DNA of 22,147 nucleotides, from assembly GCA_900547505.1 (NCBI GenBank), contig URGY01000006.1:1-22147 (forward strand). The letters run 5' to 3'. The translations under genes were made by a program, and so were the position numbers. Position 1 is the stretch's first letter. Each line of letters starts with the position of its first letter. Below are positions 1 through 8,643 of the stretch, piece by piece. This stretch comes from an uncultured Collinsella sp. Lineage in GTDB: Bacteria > Actinomycetota > Coriobacteriia > Coriobacteriales > Coriobacteriaceae. The notes under the pieces are model-generated. The model was not told the DNA's origin, searched no databases, and saw only the letters and a program-made list of their open reading frames with translations.

Positions 1-44
1 CACAAGGCTATTCGTCGGCAGCGTCAGATGTGTATAAGAGACAG
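1..44 (+). other. Illumina Nextera adapter contamination
   Basis: Bases 12-44 are the Nextera read-1 transposase adapter: TCGTCGGCAGCGTC followed by the 19-bp mosaic end AGATGTGTATAAGAGACAG. Bases 4-11 (AAGGCTAT) match the i5 index I remember as S520, and bases 1-3 (CAC) match the end of the P5 primer arm. The whole stretch is therefore library construct, not genome. On the minus strand it adds the tell-tale residues LSLIHI to the end of the secA reading frame. The true genomic sequence starts at base 45. Confidence 0.97.
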
Positions 45-1742
<1,698 letters not shown>

Positions 1743-1803
1743 GTGGTTTTCCTTTTTGGCCATCGCCCACGCCGTGCAGCTGCGGGCGAGTTAAACACAG
1801 ATG

Positions 1804-1809
1804 ATTGTA
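1804..1809 (-). promoter_or_regulatory. Possible secA -10 element
   Basis: On the minus strand this reads TACAAT, a 5/6 match to a sigma-70-type -10 box, about 61 bases upstream of the chosen secA start. No good -35 is visible at 17 bases, so the call is tentative. The position between the repeat pair and secA fits a secA-only promoter. Confidence 0.3.
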
Positions 1810-1877
1810 CTTTAGCCAAACAAGGCGCGGCCTATACGGTCGAGCTCGACCGCCACGTAATAACTACGACCCGACCG

Positions 1878-1912
1878 ACCTGCCAAAAAGGGACTGGTTT
1901 ATTTTGGCAGGT
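1878..1912. repeat. Hairpin repeat with GGGAC loop
   Basis: Perfect 11-bp inverted repeat: ACCTGCCAAAA at 1878-1888 and TTTTGGCAGGT at 1902-1912. The 13-base loop carries GGGACTGG. Stem and loop layout match the other GGGAC-headed hairpins in this window, so I treat it as a REP-like element in the rpmE-secA gap rather than a terminator. It has no clean U-tract on either strand. Confidence 0.6.
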
Positions 1913-1944
1913 TTTATCTGGGAAAACGCCGTCACTCTGCCATT

Positions 1945-2009
1945 TGGTGCAAACCAACCCGTCCCCTTCGCACCAATCTGGTGCAATGGGAACGGGTTAG
2001 CCTGCACCA
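1945..2009. repeat. Head-to-head pair of 31-nt hairpin repeats (BIME-like)
   Basis: Two 31-base units lie in opposite orientation. Unit 1 (1945-1975, minus) and unit 2 (1979-2009, plus) both run TGGTGC, about 19 bases containing GGGACGGGTT or GGGAACGGGTT, then GCACCA. Each unit can fold alone through its TGGTGC/GCACCA arms, and the pair forms a larger palindrome. A third degenerate copy lies at 16395-16425. The layout resembles bacterial interspersed mosaic elements made of paired REPs. Confidence 0.65.
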
Positions 2010-2011
2010 AT

Positions 2012-2053
2012 AAAAAGAAAAGGGCCGCGCACCCAAACGGATGCACGGCCCTT
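2012..2053 (-). terminator. rpmE intrinsic terminator
   Basis: Read on the minus strand, AGGGCCGTGCA pairs with TGCGCGGCCCT (11 bp, one G-U) around a 10-base loop, followed by a T-rich run (TTCTTTTTATT). It begins about 36 bases after the rpmE stop, so rpmE is probably transcribed separately from secA. Confidence 0.85.
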
Positions 2054-2088
2054 ATGCCATGAATGCGAGCGATTCCGCGGCGAGCTAT

Positions 2089-2514
2089 TTACTCAGCGGC
2101 CTCGGTGGTCTCGGCCTCGGCAGCGGCCTCCTCGACGGGAGCCTCTGCGGGAGCCTCGGCGGCCTGCTTGGCAGCCTCCTCGGCGAACTTAGCGGCACGC
2201 TTAGCCTTCTCGGCAGCCTTAGCCTCAGCGGCGGCCTTGCGAGCGGCCTCGGCCTCAGCAGCCTTGGCGGCCTTGGCAGCCTTGGCCTCCTCAGCCTTCT
2301 TGAGCTGGGCGGCAGCGGCGCCACCGAACTTGTCGGCGAAGCGCTGGACGCGTCCACCGGTGTCGACGAACTTCTGCTGGCCGGTGTAGAACGGGTGGCA
2401 CTCGTTGCAAAGCTCGACCTTCATCTCGGACACGGTAGCGTGCGTCTTGAAGGTGTTGCCGCAGGAGCACGTCACCGTGCACTCGACATACTGGGGATGG
2501 ATACCCTGCTTCAT
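2089..2514 (-). CDS. rpmE: 50S ribosomal protein L31 (zinc type) with Ala/Lys/Glu-rich tail
   Basis: L31 is a large-subunit protein that contributes to bridges with the small subunit. The start at 2514 has AAGGAG 8 bases upstream. Residues 1-70 are a standard L31 (MKQGIHPQY... [18 protein letters not shown]). Cysteines at 16, 18, 36 and 39 make this the zinc-binding C+ form. At 141 residues it is about twice the usual 65-90, because residues 70-141 form a low-complexity tail dominated by Ala, Lys and Glu with [15 protein letters not shown] repeats, likely helical. It is monocistronic, with its own leader, promoter and terminator. Confidence 0.96.
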   Translation of the reverse strand: MKQGIHPQYVECTVTCSCGNTFKTHATVSEMKVELCNECHPFYTGQQKFVDTGGRVQRFADKFGGAAAAQLKKAEEAKAAKAAKAAEAEAARKAAAEAKAAEKAKRAAKFAEEAAKQAAEAPAEAPVEEAAAEAETTEAAE

Positions 2515-2592
2515 GGTAGGACTCCTTATTGGTCAGGCGCTGGTTACCGATCAGCGCATAAGGCGTCTTGGTTTCCGACCAAGACAACAAAC
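2515..2592 (-). promoter_or_regulatory. Candidate rpmE (L31) leader RNA
   Basis: The roughly 78-base leader between the proposed transcription start and the rpmE start folds into two hairpins: CTTGGT/ACCAAG (2567-2583, 5-base loop) and GCGCTG/CAGCGC (2538-2557). Autogenous L31 leader motifs have been described in several bacterial groups, including, as I recall, one in Coriobacteria. Position and hairpin content fit such an element. I cannot check it against a covariance model. Confidence 0.4.
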
Positions 2593-2598
2593 TCGGCT

Positions 2599-2627
2599 AT
2601 GGTACCACGGCGCCGCGTGTCCCACAA
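2599..2627 (-). promoter_or_regulatory. Putative rpmE promoter
   Basis: Minus-strand TTGTGG (2622-2627) and TACCAT (2599-2604) are separated by exactly 17 bases, giving a reasonable sigma-70-type promoter that would start near 2592, about 78 bases before the rpmE start. Confidence 0.4.
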
Positions 2628-2707
2628 AAGGTTCACGGTCTTTTCGGAACGACACGAATCTGACCCATCGAAACACATCTCCACCGTTCCTTCAACTGGG
2701 AAAATGC

Positions 2708-2740
2708 CGTCCCCGGGGCCTGAGAAGGGCCCCGGGGACG
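2708..2740. repeat. 13-bp GC-only hairpin at left edge of direct repeat
   Basis: Perfect inverted repeat CGTCCCCGGGGCC (2708-2720) and GGCCCCGGGGACG (2728-2740) around a 7-base loop. It abuts the left 68-bp direct repeat and again carries the GGGGAC motif. It has no T-run, so it is more likely a repeat element than a terminator. The 16 bases CTGGGAAAATGCCGTC overlapping its left side (2696-2711) recur with one mismatch at 1918-1933. Confidence 0.55.
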
Positions 2741-2806
2741 TTCGACTGACTGCGGGAACGGCCTTTCCGCTCAATGTGTTCGGCTGAGATCGGAAATCAA
2801 CCAAAC
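2739..2806 (+). repeat. 68-bp direct repeat, left copy
   Basis: Matches 10367-10434 at 65 of 68 positions in the same orientation. It contains an internal pair of GTTCG(A/G)CTGA boxes (2740 and 2779) about 39 bases apart. The two copies bracket the accessory block, which could make them attachment-site-like, or they may be two copies of a dispersed element. Confidence 0.85.
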
Positions 2807-2831
2807 TGAACTAGGTTCAGTTGACATGGCT

Positions 2832-2866
2832 AAAAACGAGGGGCGACGCTTTTGCGTCACCCCTCG
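2832..2866 (-). terminator. Terminator of the ABC/secreted-protein cluster
   Basis: On the minus strand a 13-bp stem (CGAGGGGTGACGC with GCGTCGCCCCTCG, one mismatch) closes on an AAAA loop and is followed by TTTTT (2832-2836). It begins 15 bases after the stop codon at 2882 and is a textbook intrinsic terminator for the operon that reads leftward from about 8650. Confidence 0.93.
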
Positions 2867-2881
2867 TCCCGGCCGGTTGCT

Positions 2882-3226
2882 TTAGTTGTACACACGGTAG
2901 TTACACTTGAACTGGGTTATGTGTCCATAGTTGGAGCGGTACCAACCCGACGTATAGCTGATTGCCTCTGCGCCTAGATAGTCGTAGCCCTTGTTGTAGC
3001 GAAGCTGACGGTAGGTCGTGTCGTACTCTGCTACGTAAAACGTGTCTCCAGAGAAGGCTTTGTACCGGTCCTTAACCGTCGAAGCCATGTACGCGGGTTC
3101 GACATCGCCTTTCTCCCCGTTGAGCGCATAGACGGGTGCCGCGATTCCGCATAAAGCCGTTGCCACGAGGATGACGTAGACAGCCATGCGCGACGCATTG
3201 GACTTCAGCTGTTCAAATAGTTTCAT
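2882..3226 (-). CDS. Small secreted Tyr-rich protein, unknown family
   Basis: I start at ATG 3226, with GAGG 8 bases upstream; a GTG at 3235 is also open but has a poorer site. The product is 114 residues. A positively charged N-terminus (MKLFEQLKSNASR) and a hydrophobic stretch ending APVYA form a probable Sec signal peptide cleaved after about residue 35. The mature part of about 80 residues is rich in tyrosine (around 13) and has one Cys near its end (FKCNYRVYN). I recognise no family. It follows the fused ABC gene by one base and is the last gene before the terminator, so it is co-translated with the transporter. A secreted bacteriocin-like effector, an extracytoplasmic partner of the transporter or a signalling protein are all possible; the first is an inference from context. 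Confidence 0.75.
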   Translation of the reverse strand: MKLFEQLKSNASRMAVYVILVATALCGIAAPVYALNGEKGDVEPAYMASTVKDRYKAFSGDTFYVAEYDTTYRQLRYNKGYDYLGAEAISYTSGWYRSNYGHITQFKCNYRVYN

Positions 3227-3227
3227 G

Positions 3228-5042
3228 TCATTCACCTCGCTCGTATGTATCGAGGTATTCCTGCTTGAGCGTCTGCGAGGACGACTTGATCTTTTCCACG
3301 AGCGTGCCGGCTTCGATGAAGTAGAACGAGTTGGTAAGGTCTGCCAGGTCGTCGAGTAGATGGCTTGAAATGAGCACGCTGCGTCCCCGCGCCACCTCGC
3401 TGCGCATCGCGTCGCAGGAGGTTTTCCGTTTTCCCGGATCGAGGCCGTTCAGCGGTTCATCGAGGATGAGGTACGGGCAATCGGTCGCTATCGCCATGGC
3501 AAGCTTTACCTGCTGCTTCATTCCTGTCGAGAGTTTACGGGTCGGCTTGTCGAGATATGGGGAGATTCCGAGGGAGTCGCAGAGCGAGTCGATGTCGGCG
3601 GCCGATTTCCACGCCTCCCTAACGAAAGCAAGGTGCTCGATGGCCGATAGCGTGGGATAGAGATCCGTGCCGCCTGAAGAGCTCAGGTAGACGAGTTCTG
3701 CAAATTCGGCTGATCGACGTTGGCTGATTCCGTCTGCCGCCAGGCTTCCCGAGCGGATGCGGGTGGGAAATTGGCCCGACAGCGCTTCAAGAAGGGTGGT
3801 TTTCCCCGAGCCGTTGGGAGCAACGAGGCCCGCCGCCGTTCCCGGGCTCAGGAAAAGCGACCCGATTGAAAGTATCGTCGTGCTTCCGTATCCCACGCTC
3901 GCGTCCAGGAGCTCGAGCCCATGGTGCTTTTTCGCGGGTCCAGGCTGTTTGGGGGAACGTGTCGCAACGGCGCCGACCGCAAAAAGGACCGCGACGTATG
4001 CCAGGGCCACGGCAAGCATCGATGCGCTGCCTGAACCGGAGCCAATGAATTCTGTCGGGAAGCATCCCACGTAACCCGCTGCCTCGATAGGCGAGAATAC
4101 GGCCAGCGGCAGGAGATTGAGCGCGGCGTTATGCTCCAGTGCCGAATCGGACAGTAACGGGAATGCCGGGGCCGCGACAAGCAGCGCGGAGGTAAGGGGG
4201 CCCGCGAGGACGCGCCTCGTTGCGGTCGATAGGACGGCGGAGCAAACGGATATCAAGGTTCCGCCCGCAAGCAGCGCGAGAAGCAGGGCTGTGAAGACGT
4301 TTCCCGCGGTCGTGGTGGTAAGCGCGCCGTCATGGAAGAAGGCGATCGGGTACCCAATTTGCCCGAAGCCGTTTAGGGCCAAGGCGTAAATGCCCCCGGG
4401 TGCGAGGCCGGCGAGGAGCATCGCGGTCCCCGCGGCGATTATCGAAAACACGATCTGGATAAGGTGCCGGAATTTGGGCACGGGCGCCTTTGCCGCCAGG
4501 GTCCCGGGCCTTGTGGCGCCGAGCACGAGTATCGACGAGAGAAGGAAGGGGATGAAGGGAAGGAAGGACGGCGCCGTGGCAATGGCGTAAGGCAGGAAGG
4601 AAAGGAATGGCAGGTCGTTTGCGGAGGCCGGGATATCCGTGATGCCGGAGCTGCTCAGGGCACGGCAATATGCGAGCGCTGCGTCATTGGTCTCTTGGTC
4701 TCCCACGATGGACCCGGATTGGAAGCCTTCGCCCATGAGCGCGTAGTAGCTCTCGGCAGAATCGAGAAAGGCGGCGTCGGTTTGAGCGGCAAGGGCGGCG
4801 TTCGCGTATCTTGCAAGCTCCGCGTCAGCTTGCTGCTCTGGCGATAGGTCTGTGCCGCTGGCCTGGGGCGCGCGCGTATTGAATGCGTCGACAAAGCCCT
4901 GCATGCCCTGTTTCATAAAGAAGGGCCCGTAGATGGGTGAATTGAACGCAATGGGGACGGAAAAGGCTGCAGCGAGAACGAGCGTACAAATCCATACGGC
5001 CTTGTCTCTTAGGATTAATTTGAGAAGAAGTCGACAGTACAT
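3228..5042 (-). CDS. Fused ABC transporter: membrane domain plus ATPase
   Basis: A 604-residue single-chain half-transporter. The start at 5042 has AGGTG 8 bases upstream. Residues 1-34 form one membrane helix; about 35-145 are a hydrophilic, probably extracytoplasmic segment; five or so helices follow to about 362. The ATPase covers about 375-604: Walker A APNGSGKTT (408-416), signature LSTGMKQQ (504-511), Walker B YLILDEP (524-530) and H-loop His561. The signature resembles ABC-2-type drug or peptide transporters. The membrane part shares an NGxGxxxYPI block (about 224-233) with both halves of the neighbouring permease, so the two transporters are related. The substrate is unknown. A fused transporter beside a Sec-exported peptide recalls ABC-type immunity proteins of some non-lanthionine bacteriocins, but this is only an analogy. 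Confidence 0.85.
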   Translation of the reverse strand: MYCRLLLKLILRDKAVWICTLVLAAAFSVPIAFNSPIYGPFFMKQGMQGFVDAFNTRAPQASGTDLSPEQQADAELARYANAALAAQTDAAFLDSAESYYALMGEGFQSGSIVGDQETNDAALAYCRALSSSGITDIPASANDLPFLSFLPYAIATAPSFLPFIPFLLSSILVLGATRPGTLAAKAPVPKFRHLIQIVFSIIAAGTAMLLAGLAPGGIYALALNGFGQIGYPIAFFHDGALTTTTAGNVFTALLLALLAGGTLISVCSAVLSTATRRVLAGPLTSALLVAAPAFPLLSDSALEHNAALNLLPLAVFSPIEAAGYVGCFPTEFIGSGSGSASMLAVALAYVAVLFAVGAVATRSPKQPGPAKKHHGLELLDASVGYGSTTILSIGSLFLSPGTAAGLVAPNGSGKTTLLEALSGQFPTRIRSGSLAADGISQRRSAEFAELVYLSSSGGTDLYPTLSAIEHLAFVREAWKSAADIDSLCDSLGISPYLDKPTRKLSTGMKQQVKLAMAIATDCPYLILDEPLNGLDPGKRKTSCDAMRSEVARGRSVLISSHLLDDLADLTNSFYFIEAGTLVEKIKSSSQTLKQEYLDTYERGE

Positions 5043-5195
5043 TTAGAAGCACCTACGTTCCTCAAAGAATTGTTAGATTAAAAGTAACAGACCGGATGAA
5101 GATACGTGCGACGGGGGCGAGGCGAATGGCTGAGCGGTATCGATATGCGGGTTCAACGGTATCACATTGGCCACATAGATTTTTAACTTGCATTT
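5043..5195 (-). promoter_or_regulatory. Spacer between the two ABC modules
   Basis: These 153 bases separate the ATPase stop from the fused ABC start and hold no ORF. The stretch nearest the gene is locally AT-rich (TTACTTTTAATC on the minus strand, around 5078-5090), so an internal promoter is possible, but no convincing -35 is seen. No terminator-like hairpin with a T-run separates the modules, so read-through into one transcript is likely. Confidence 0.35.
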
Positions 5196-5936
5196 CTACC
5201 CGCCCTTTTCGTAGAGTCGCCGATACGTGCTTAGCGCACCCTCGGCGCGTCCGGCAGGCTTTGCGAAATGGGATCCAGGAGACTTCAGCGCAGCATCATC
5301 TTGCGGAATGCTTCTAATGAGCCTCCCATCCTTCAAAAACAGAATCTCATCGCACAGCCTATCGACCGAATCCAAGATGTGGGATGACATGATGATGCAC
5401 GTACCAGAATCGGCCAGCTTCCTGAGAATCTCGGAATGCAAGTCCACCCTGCTGGGGTCGAGCGCGTTCATGGGCTCATCTAATAGAAGGTACCGCGCGC
5501 CCGTCGCATACGCAATCGCCAGGGTAAGCTGCTGCTTCATGCCCTGGCTCAGAGTGCGGATCCTCATCTTCGCGAACTCGCCTATCTGCGTTTGTTCCAC
5601 TATCTCTTCGATATCGCGAGCATGCGGCCACATATCGCAAACCATCTTGAGGTGATCTTCCGCACGCAATCCGGGATACAGCAGCGTCCCCTCACCAGGT
5701 GCATAGAAGATCATAGAACGGACCTCTCTCGCACCCGTACCCTGCACCTCATCCAGAACGATGCTCCCGTCCACGCGAGGACCCGGCAAACCTGCCATCG
5801 CACGCAGCAACGTCGTCTTTCCATGCCCGTTCGGAGCGACGAGACCGTAGACCGTACCCGGGGCAAACTCAGCGTTCACCGAATCTACGAGCACCTTCTT
5901 TCCATAAGAGATCGTCAGCGTTTGAAGGTCAATCAT
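5196..5936 (-). CDS. ABC transporter ATP-binding protein
   Basis: A stand-alone ATPase of about 246 residues. ATG 5936 (MIDLQTLTISYG) has AGGGG 9 bases upstream and gives a standard ABC N-terminus. ATG 5945 is also possible and would overlap the permease stop as ATGA, but its purine run directly touches the codon. Counting from 5945: Walker A VAPNGHGKTT (36-45), signature LSQGMKQQL (132-140), Walker B LLLDEP (153-158) and H-loop His after MSS (about 189). The best fit is the ABC-2 exporter ATPase type (NatA/CcmA-like signature). It is translationally coupled to the permease upstream, so the two form one transporter. About 40 extra residues follow the core. Confidence 0.92.
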   Translation of the reverse strand: MIDLQTLTISYGKKVLVDSVNAEFAPGTVYGLVAPNGHGKTTLLRAMAGLPGPRVDGSIVLDEVQGTGAREVRSMIFYAPGEGTLLYPGLRAEDHLKMVCDMWPHARDIEEIVEQTQIGEFAKMRIRTLSQGMKQQLTLAIAYATGARYLLLDEPMNALDPSRVDLHSEILRKLADSGTCIIMSSHILDSVDRLCDEILFLKDGRLIRSIPQDDAALKSPGSHFAKPAGRAEGALSTYRRLYEKGG

Positions 5937-5941
5937 CGAGA

Positions 5942-6445
5942 TCATCCCCTTTCGATCTTTGGAACACTCAGGCGCACCATCAACGGAGATACGGCGCCCA
6001 AGACCACCAGCAGAGCGCCCGATGCGCCGACGACCTCTCCAAAAGGCATCGCGTTCGTCCCTCGCCCAAGGAACCCAATCGTCCCCACCTGGGAAGCGGG
6101 ATCAAACGAGGCGAATGGAGCCAGCAGCGCGACGCCCATGCCCACGCTTTCAACATGAGCGCTCAACGAACCCAACACCAAGAGAACCGCGCAAACCATT
6201 CCGGTGACAACGGGGTTGCGGCTAATCGCTGCTGTCAACGCAGCGACGACGGAAATCACGCCGTATGCCATGACCAGCAACGGAATACTGCACAACACCG
6301 CCTCCCCCACCATGGACGTTGTCGAAGCTCCCGCCCGAATGAGAGCGACGGGATACTCCGATCCACCCGCACCGTTCTTAATCACGGACACAACGACAGC
6401 GGGAACCATCGACACCAAAGCAGCACCAAGCCAAGCAGGAGAGCC
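5942..6445 (-). pseudogene. ABC permease, C-terminal part (after frameshift)
   Basis: This is the continuation, in another frame, of the permease encoded at 6382-8163. The ORF is open from ATG 6529, but only the part from about 6445 on (LGAALVSMVPAVVVSVIKNG) looks like permease. It carries about four membrane helices and the block PAVVVSVIKNGAGGSEYP, which aligns with PGIIAALVKNGPGSPFYP of the first half. The last codons overlap the ATPase ORF as ATGA. Its own start has no ribosome binding site and the first 25 residues look like frame noise, so independent translation is unlikely. Confidence 0.8.
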
Positions 6446-8163
6446 AGCGCAACAGCCGTCAGAAAACGCACATGCGCTGTTGCGGGGATCTGGAGAACCA
6501 GAAGGGAACGACACTGCAGGTGGGTGCACGCGAGCGATGTGACAACCACGGGCAACAGCAAAAATAAGGAGGGAAGCGCTGCCTGGAGATACGAAAGGAG
6601 GATTAATGGGGGCATCTTCGTACTTAACTCGTAAACCTTGGGGTCCGGCAAGCTCGCGATCGACTCAAGCAGAAGGGCGCGCACCTCCGCACGAGAAGGA
6701 GTCTCCGGCTCGATTCCGATCGATTGCAGGAGAGTCGCATCTGCCGCGCCCAGCTCACCTCGAGCGCGCTCGTACGTCGCAAGGCTTCGAAACCCCTCCG
6801 CAGGCATAGGCGCGTACACGAAACCCGAAAGAGCATCCCGCATGTCTTCCAGGGCCGCTTTGCCCTCGACGTCCATATTCGCAGCGTTCTGCTCTAGATA
6901 CCGATCTATTGAACGGAGCTCCCCATCCCTATACCGAACAGCGGAAACGTTATCAGCGTCAGGAAACATCTCGACCAGAGCCGGGGCCAGCATCGTCGTC
7001 GACATTGCAATCGCGCATACGGCGAGGGTAGGAGAACGCAGGAGCAGTTTCCCCATCGTTCTTACGTATGCAACGGCGGAGGCACAAGCGCTCGAACGAG
7101 TTGCCGTTCTCGATGCAGTGAAGGAACCTCTCTCAAGACAAATCGGGGATATCGGGCACGCGCAGCCGCTCTTTCCAGCAACGCAAAGCAGGCTAATTGC
7201 CAGCACCTCGATCCCGATTGCGCATACGAGGGCAATCGCGCCACGCTCGAAGCAAAGTCCAGGCAGATTCACTATCTGCGTTGTCGGGTACGGGCTATAG
7301 GCGCCGACGGTCAACTCAGTGTTCGCATACGTAAGGGGATTCAACAGGGCGAACTCACGTAAAGCGATGGATCTTCCGTAATACCCGGGAACCATCGTCA
7401 CCCCCATCAGGGCACATACGAACACGATTCCAAGCGTAGGGTTATTGGCAATCTTCACGGCAAGGTGAACGACAAGCGAGATGAACGCTGCCACCAAGAA
7501 TTGCAAGATGGCCGTCTGCGCGAACACCAGCCAAGCCGGTTTGATAACCGGAGTCGCATATTGAATGTAGCCTATCGGATAGAACGGCGAGCCCGGGCCA
7601 TTCTTCACAAGCGCGGCGATTATCCCTGGAAGATTGATGGCGAGGACGGCAAGCATTGCAAAAACACTCGCCCATACGCTCGATGCAACAAGTCTACCCA
7701 GCTCGCCCATCGGTGCCTGGATGATGAGCTTTTCACGTTTGTTAAGACGCGCGGCAAGGAACGAGACGGCAACGGCCGTTGCGACCCATAGCAAGTACTC
7801 CTTCGATCCGTCATAATAGGTGTACTCTCCATCCGATATCTGCAGAAACGGAAGTAGGGGAGAGAGCGGTGCCAAGATAAGACGTCCCGCGGCAAGAGGG
7901 TACAGAAGCGCGGGCATGCTTGATGAAGAGGTATAGACACCGTCCTCCCCCGCATTCACAAGCGCATCCGCATAGGATGCTGACAATTCCTGCTCAACAC
8001 GGGTTATTCCCGACTCGAGGTATTCGACCCGTCCGTCGATGCCAGCCGCGCTCCTGAAGACGGGCAGAGCACAAAGAACCATCAACGCAACAACGACAAC
8101 ACAGAGCGACCTGGAGGAGAGAAGCGACCTAAAGATCGCCTTCGAGATTTTGAGCATATTCAT
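6382..8163 (-). CDS. Duplicated-half ABC permease, N-terminal part (frameshifted)
   Basis: I start at ATG 8163, with AAGG 6 bases upstream; the frame is open to 8229. The first half (about residues 1-340) has one N-terminal helix, an extracytoplasmic segment of about 100 residues, then several helices including the NGPGSPFYPIGYIQ block. After a short linker the same plan repeats: a helix (LLRSPTLAVCAIAMSTTMLA), an extracytoplasmic segment, then helices. The reading frame is lost near 6425-6445, where a tandem-like CTTGGCTTGGTGCTGCTTTGG tract lies; one missing base would rejoin it to the 5942-6445 frame, for a full protein of about 740 residues. The gene is otherwise well conserved, so this is either a recent inactivating mutation or a base-call error. 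It pairs with the ATPase at 5196. Confidence 0.82.
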   Translation of the reverse strand: MNMLKISKAIFRSLLSSRSLCVVVVALMVLCALPVFRSAAGIDGRVEYLESGITRVEQELSASYADALVNAGEDGVYTSSSSMPALLYPLAAGRLILAPLSPLLPFLQISDGEYTYYDGSKEYLLWVATAVAVSFLAARLNKREKLIIQAPMGELGRLVASSVWASVFAMLAVLAINLPGIIAALVKNGPGSPFYPIGYIQYATPVIKPAWLVFAQTAILQFLVAAFISLVVHLAVKIANNPTLGIVFVCALMGVTMVPGYYGRSIALREFALLNPLTYANTELTVGAYSPYPTTQIVNLPGLCFERGAIALVCAIGIEVLAISLLCVAGKSGCACPISPICLERGSFTASRTATRSSACASAVAYVRTMGKLLLRSPTLAVCAIAMSTTMLAPALVEMFPDADNVSAVRYRDGELRSIDRYLEQNAANMDVEGKAALEDMRDALSGFVYAPMPAEGFRSLATYERARGELGAADATLLQSIGIEPETPSRAEVRALLLESIASLPDPKVYELSTKMPPLILLSYLQAALPSLFLLLPVVVTSLACTHLQCRSLLVLQIPATAHVRFLTAVALALLLGLVLLWCRWFPLSLCP

Positions 8164-8196
8164 CGCCAACCTTAACCTCATCCAGTCGGAACAGAG

Positions 8197-8219
8197 GGGC
8201 CGAACAAAATGCTCGGCCC
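8197..8219 (-). promoter_or_regulatory. Hairpin between secreted protein and permease genes
   Basis: GGGCCGA (8197-8203) and TCGGCCC (8213-8219) form a 7-bp stem with a 9-base loop in the 66-base gap after the stop at 8230. There is no T-run, so it is more likely a partial terminator or a 3'-end stabiliser that would raise the first gene's mRNA level relative to the transporter genes. Confidence 0.5.
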
Positions 8220-8229
8220 TTCCTCGCAT

Positions 8230-8595
8230 CTAGTAGGTGCTATAGACAAATTGCCATTCATCAGTTGTGCCAAGAACACCACAGGAGCACATTGCAGCGA
8301 GGCGGGATTCCCTATGATGCGCGGATCGGCGATAGCCATTTCGGTAGGAGATCGTCTTGTAAGAGATGTTGAACATCGAGATGCTGTGCCCGCTTACGCC
8401 GCGAGGACAGCTGTAGCTCCAGTAGGTATCGACGACGTCGTCCGTATACCCGAGGGGCTCAACGAGGGCACACTGGCTGCTCTCCTGGGAAGGAGGCATC
8501 GGGGTATCCGCAAAAGCGGGGGCTCCCGGCAGCAACAGACAAAGAGCGAGGCCGAGGAAAACCAAGAGCTTACACGACTTAACAGTACTGAACAT
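8230..8595 (-). CDS. Small secreted Cys-containing protein, unknown family
   Basis: I start at ATG 8595 (MFSTVKSCKLLVF), with GGAG 6 bases upstream; a TTG at 8607 is also in frame. The product is 121 residues with a clear Sec signal peptide: Lys-containing n-region, a hydrophobic LLVFLGLALCLLLPG core, and APAFA before a mature DTPMPP. The mature part has four Cys (QCA, SCP, CSC), two pairs that could form disulfides, and many Ser, Tyr, His and Arg residues (GHSISMF, SYRNGYRRSAHHRE). It ends VYSTY. I do not recognise a family. It is the first gene of the cluster, followed by a hairpin and then the ABC genes, the arrangement expected for a highly expressed precursor with downstream immunity or transport genes. 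A bacteriocin-like role is an inference. Confidence 0.78.
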   Translation of the reverse strand: MFSTVKSCKLLVFLGLALCLLLPGAPAFADTPMPPSQESSQCALVEPLGYTDDVVDTYWSYSCPRGVSGHSISMFNISYKTISYRNGYRRSAHHRESRLAAMCSCGVLGTTDEWQFVYSTY

Positions 8596-8643
8596 AATCC
8601 TCTCCAATCTAGAGGGGTTTCGGTTGCAGCATACTGTGATTAC

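Noticed and set aside
2787..2795. AGATCGGAA in the direct repeat, resembling the start of the TruSeq adapter (also at 10415-10423)
   Set aside because: The match stops after nine bases, and the surrounding 68 bp recur as a genomic repeat, so it is chance.
8230..8595. Assignment of the secreted protein to the lactococcin 972 family
   Set aside because: Sec signal peptide and ABC neighbours fit, but the conserved Gly-Gly/Trp-Tyr-Gly pattern I expect is not convincing; left as unknown.
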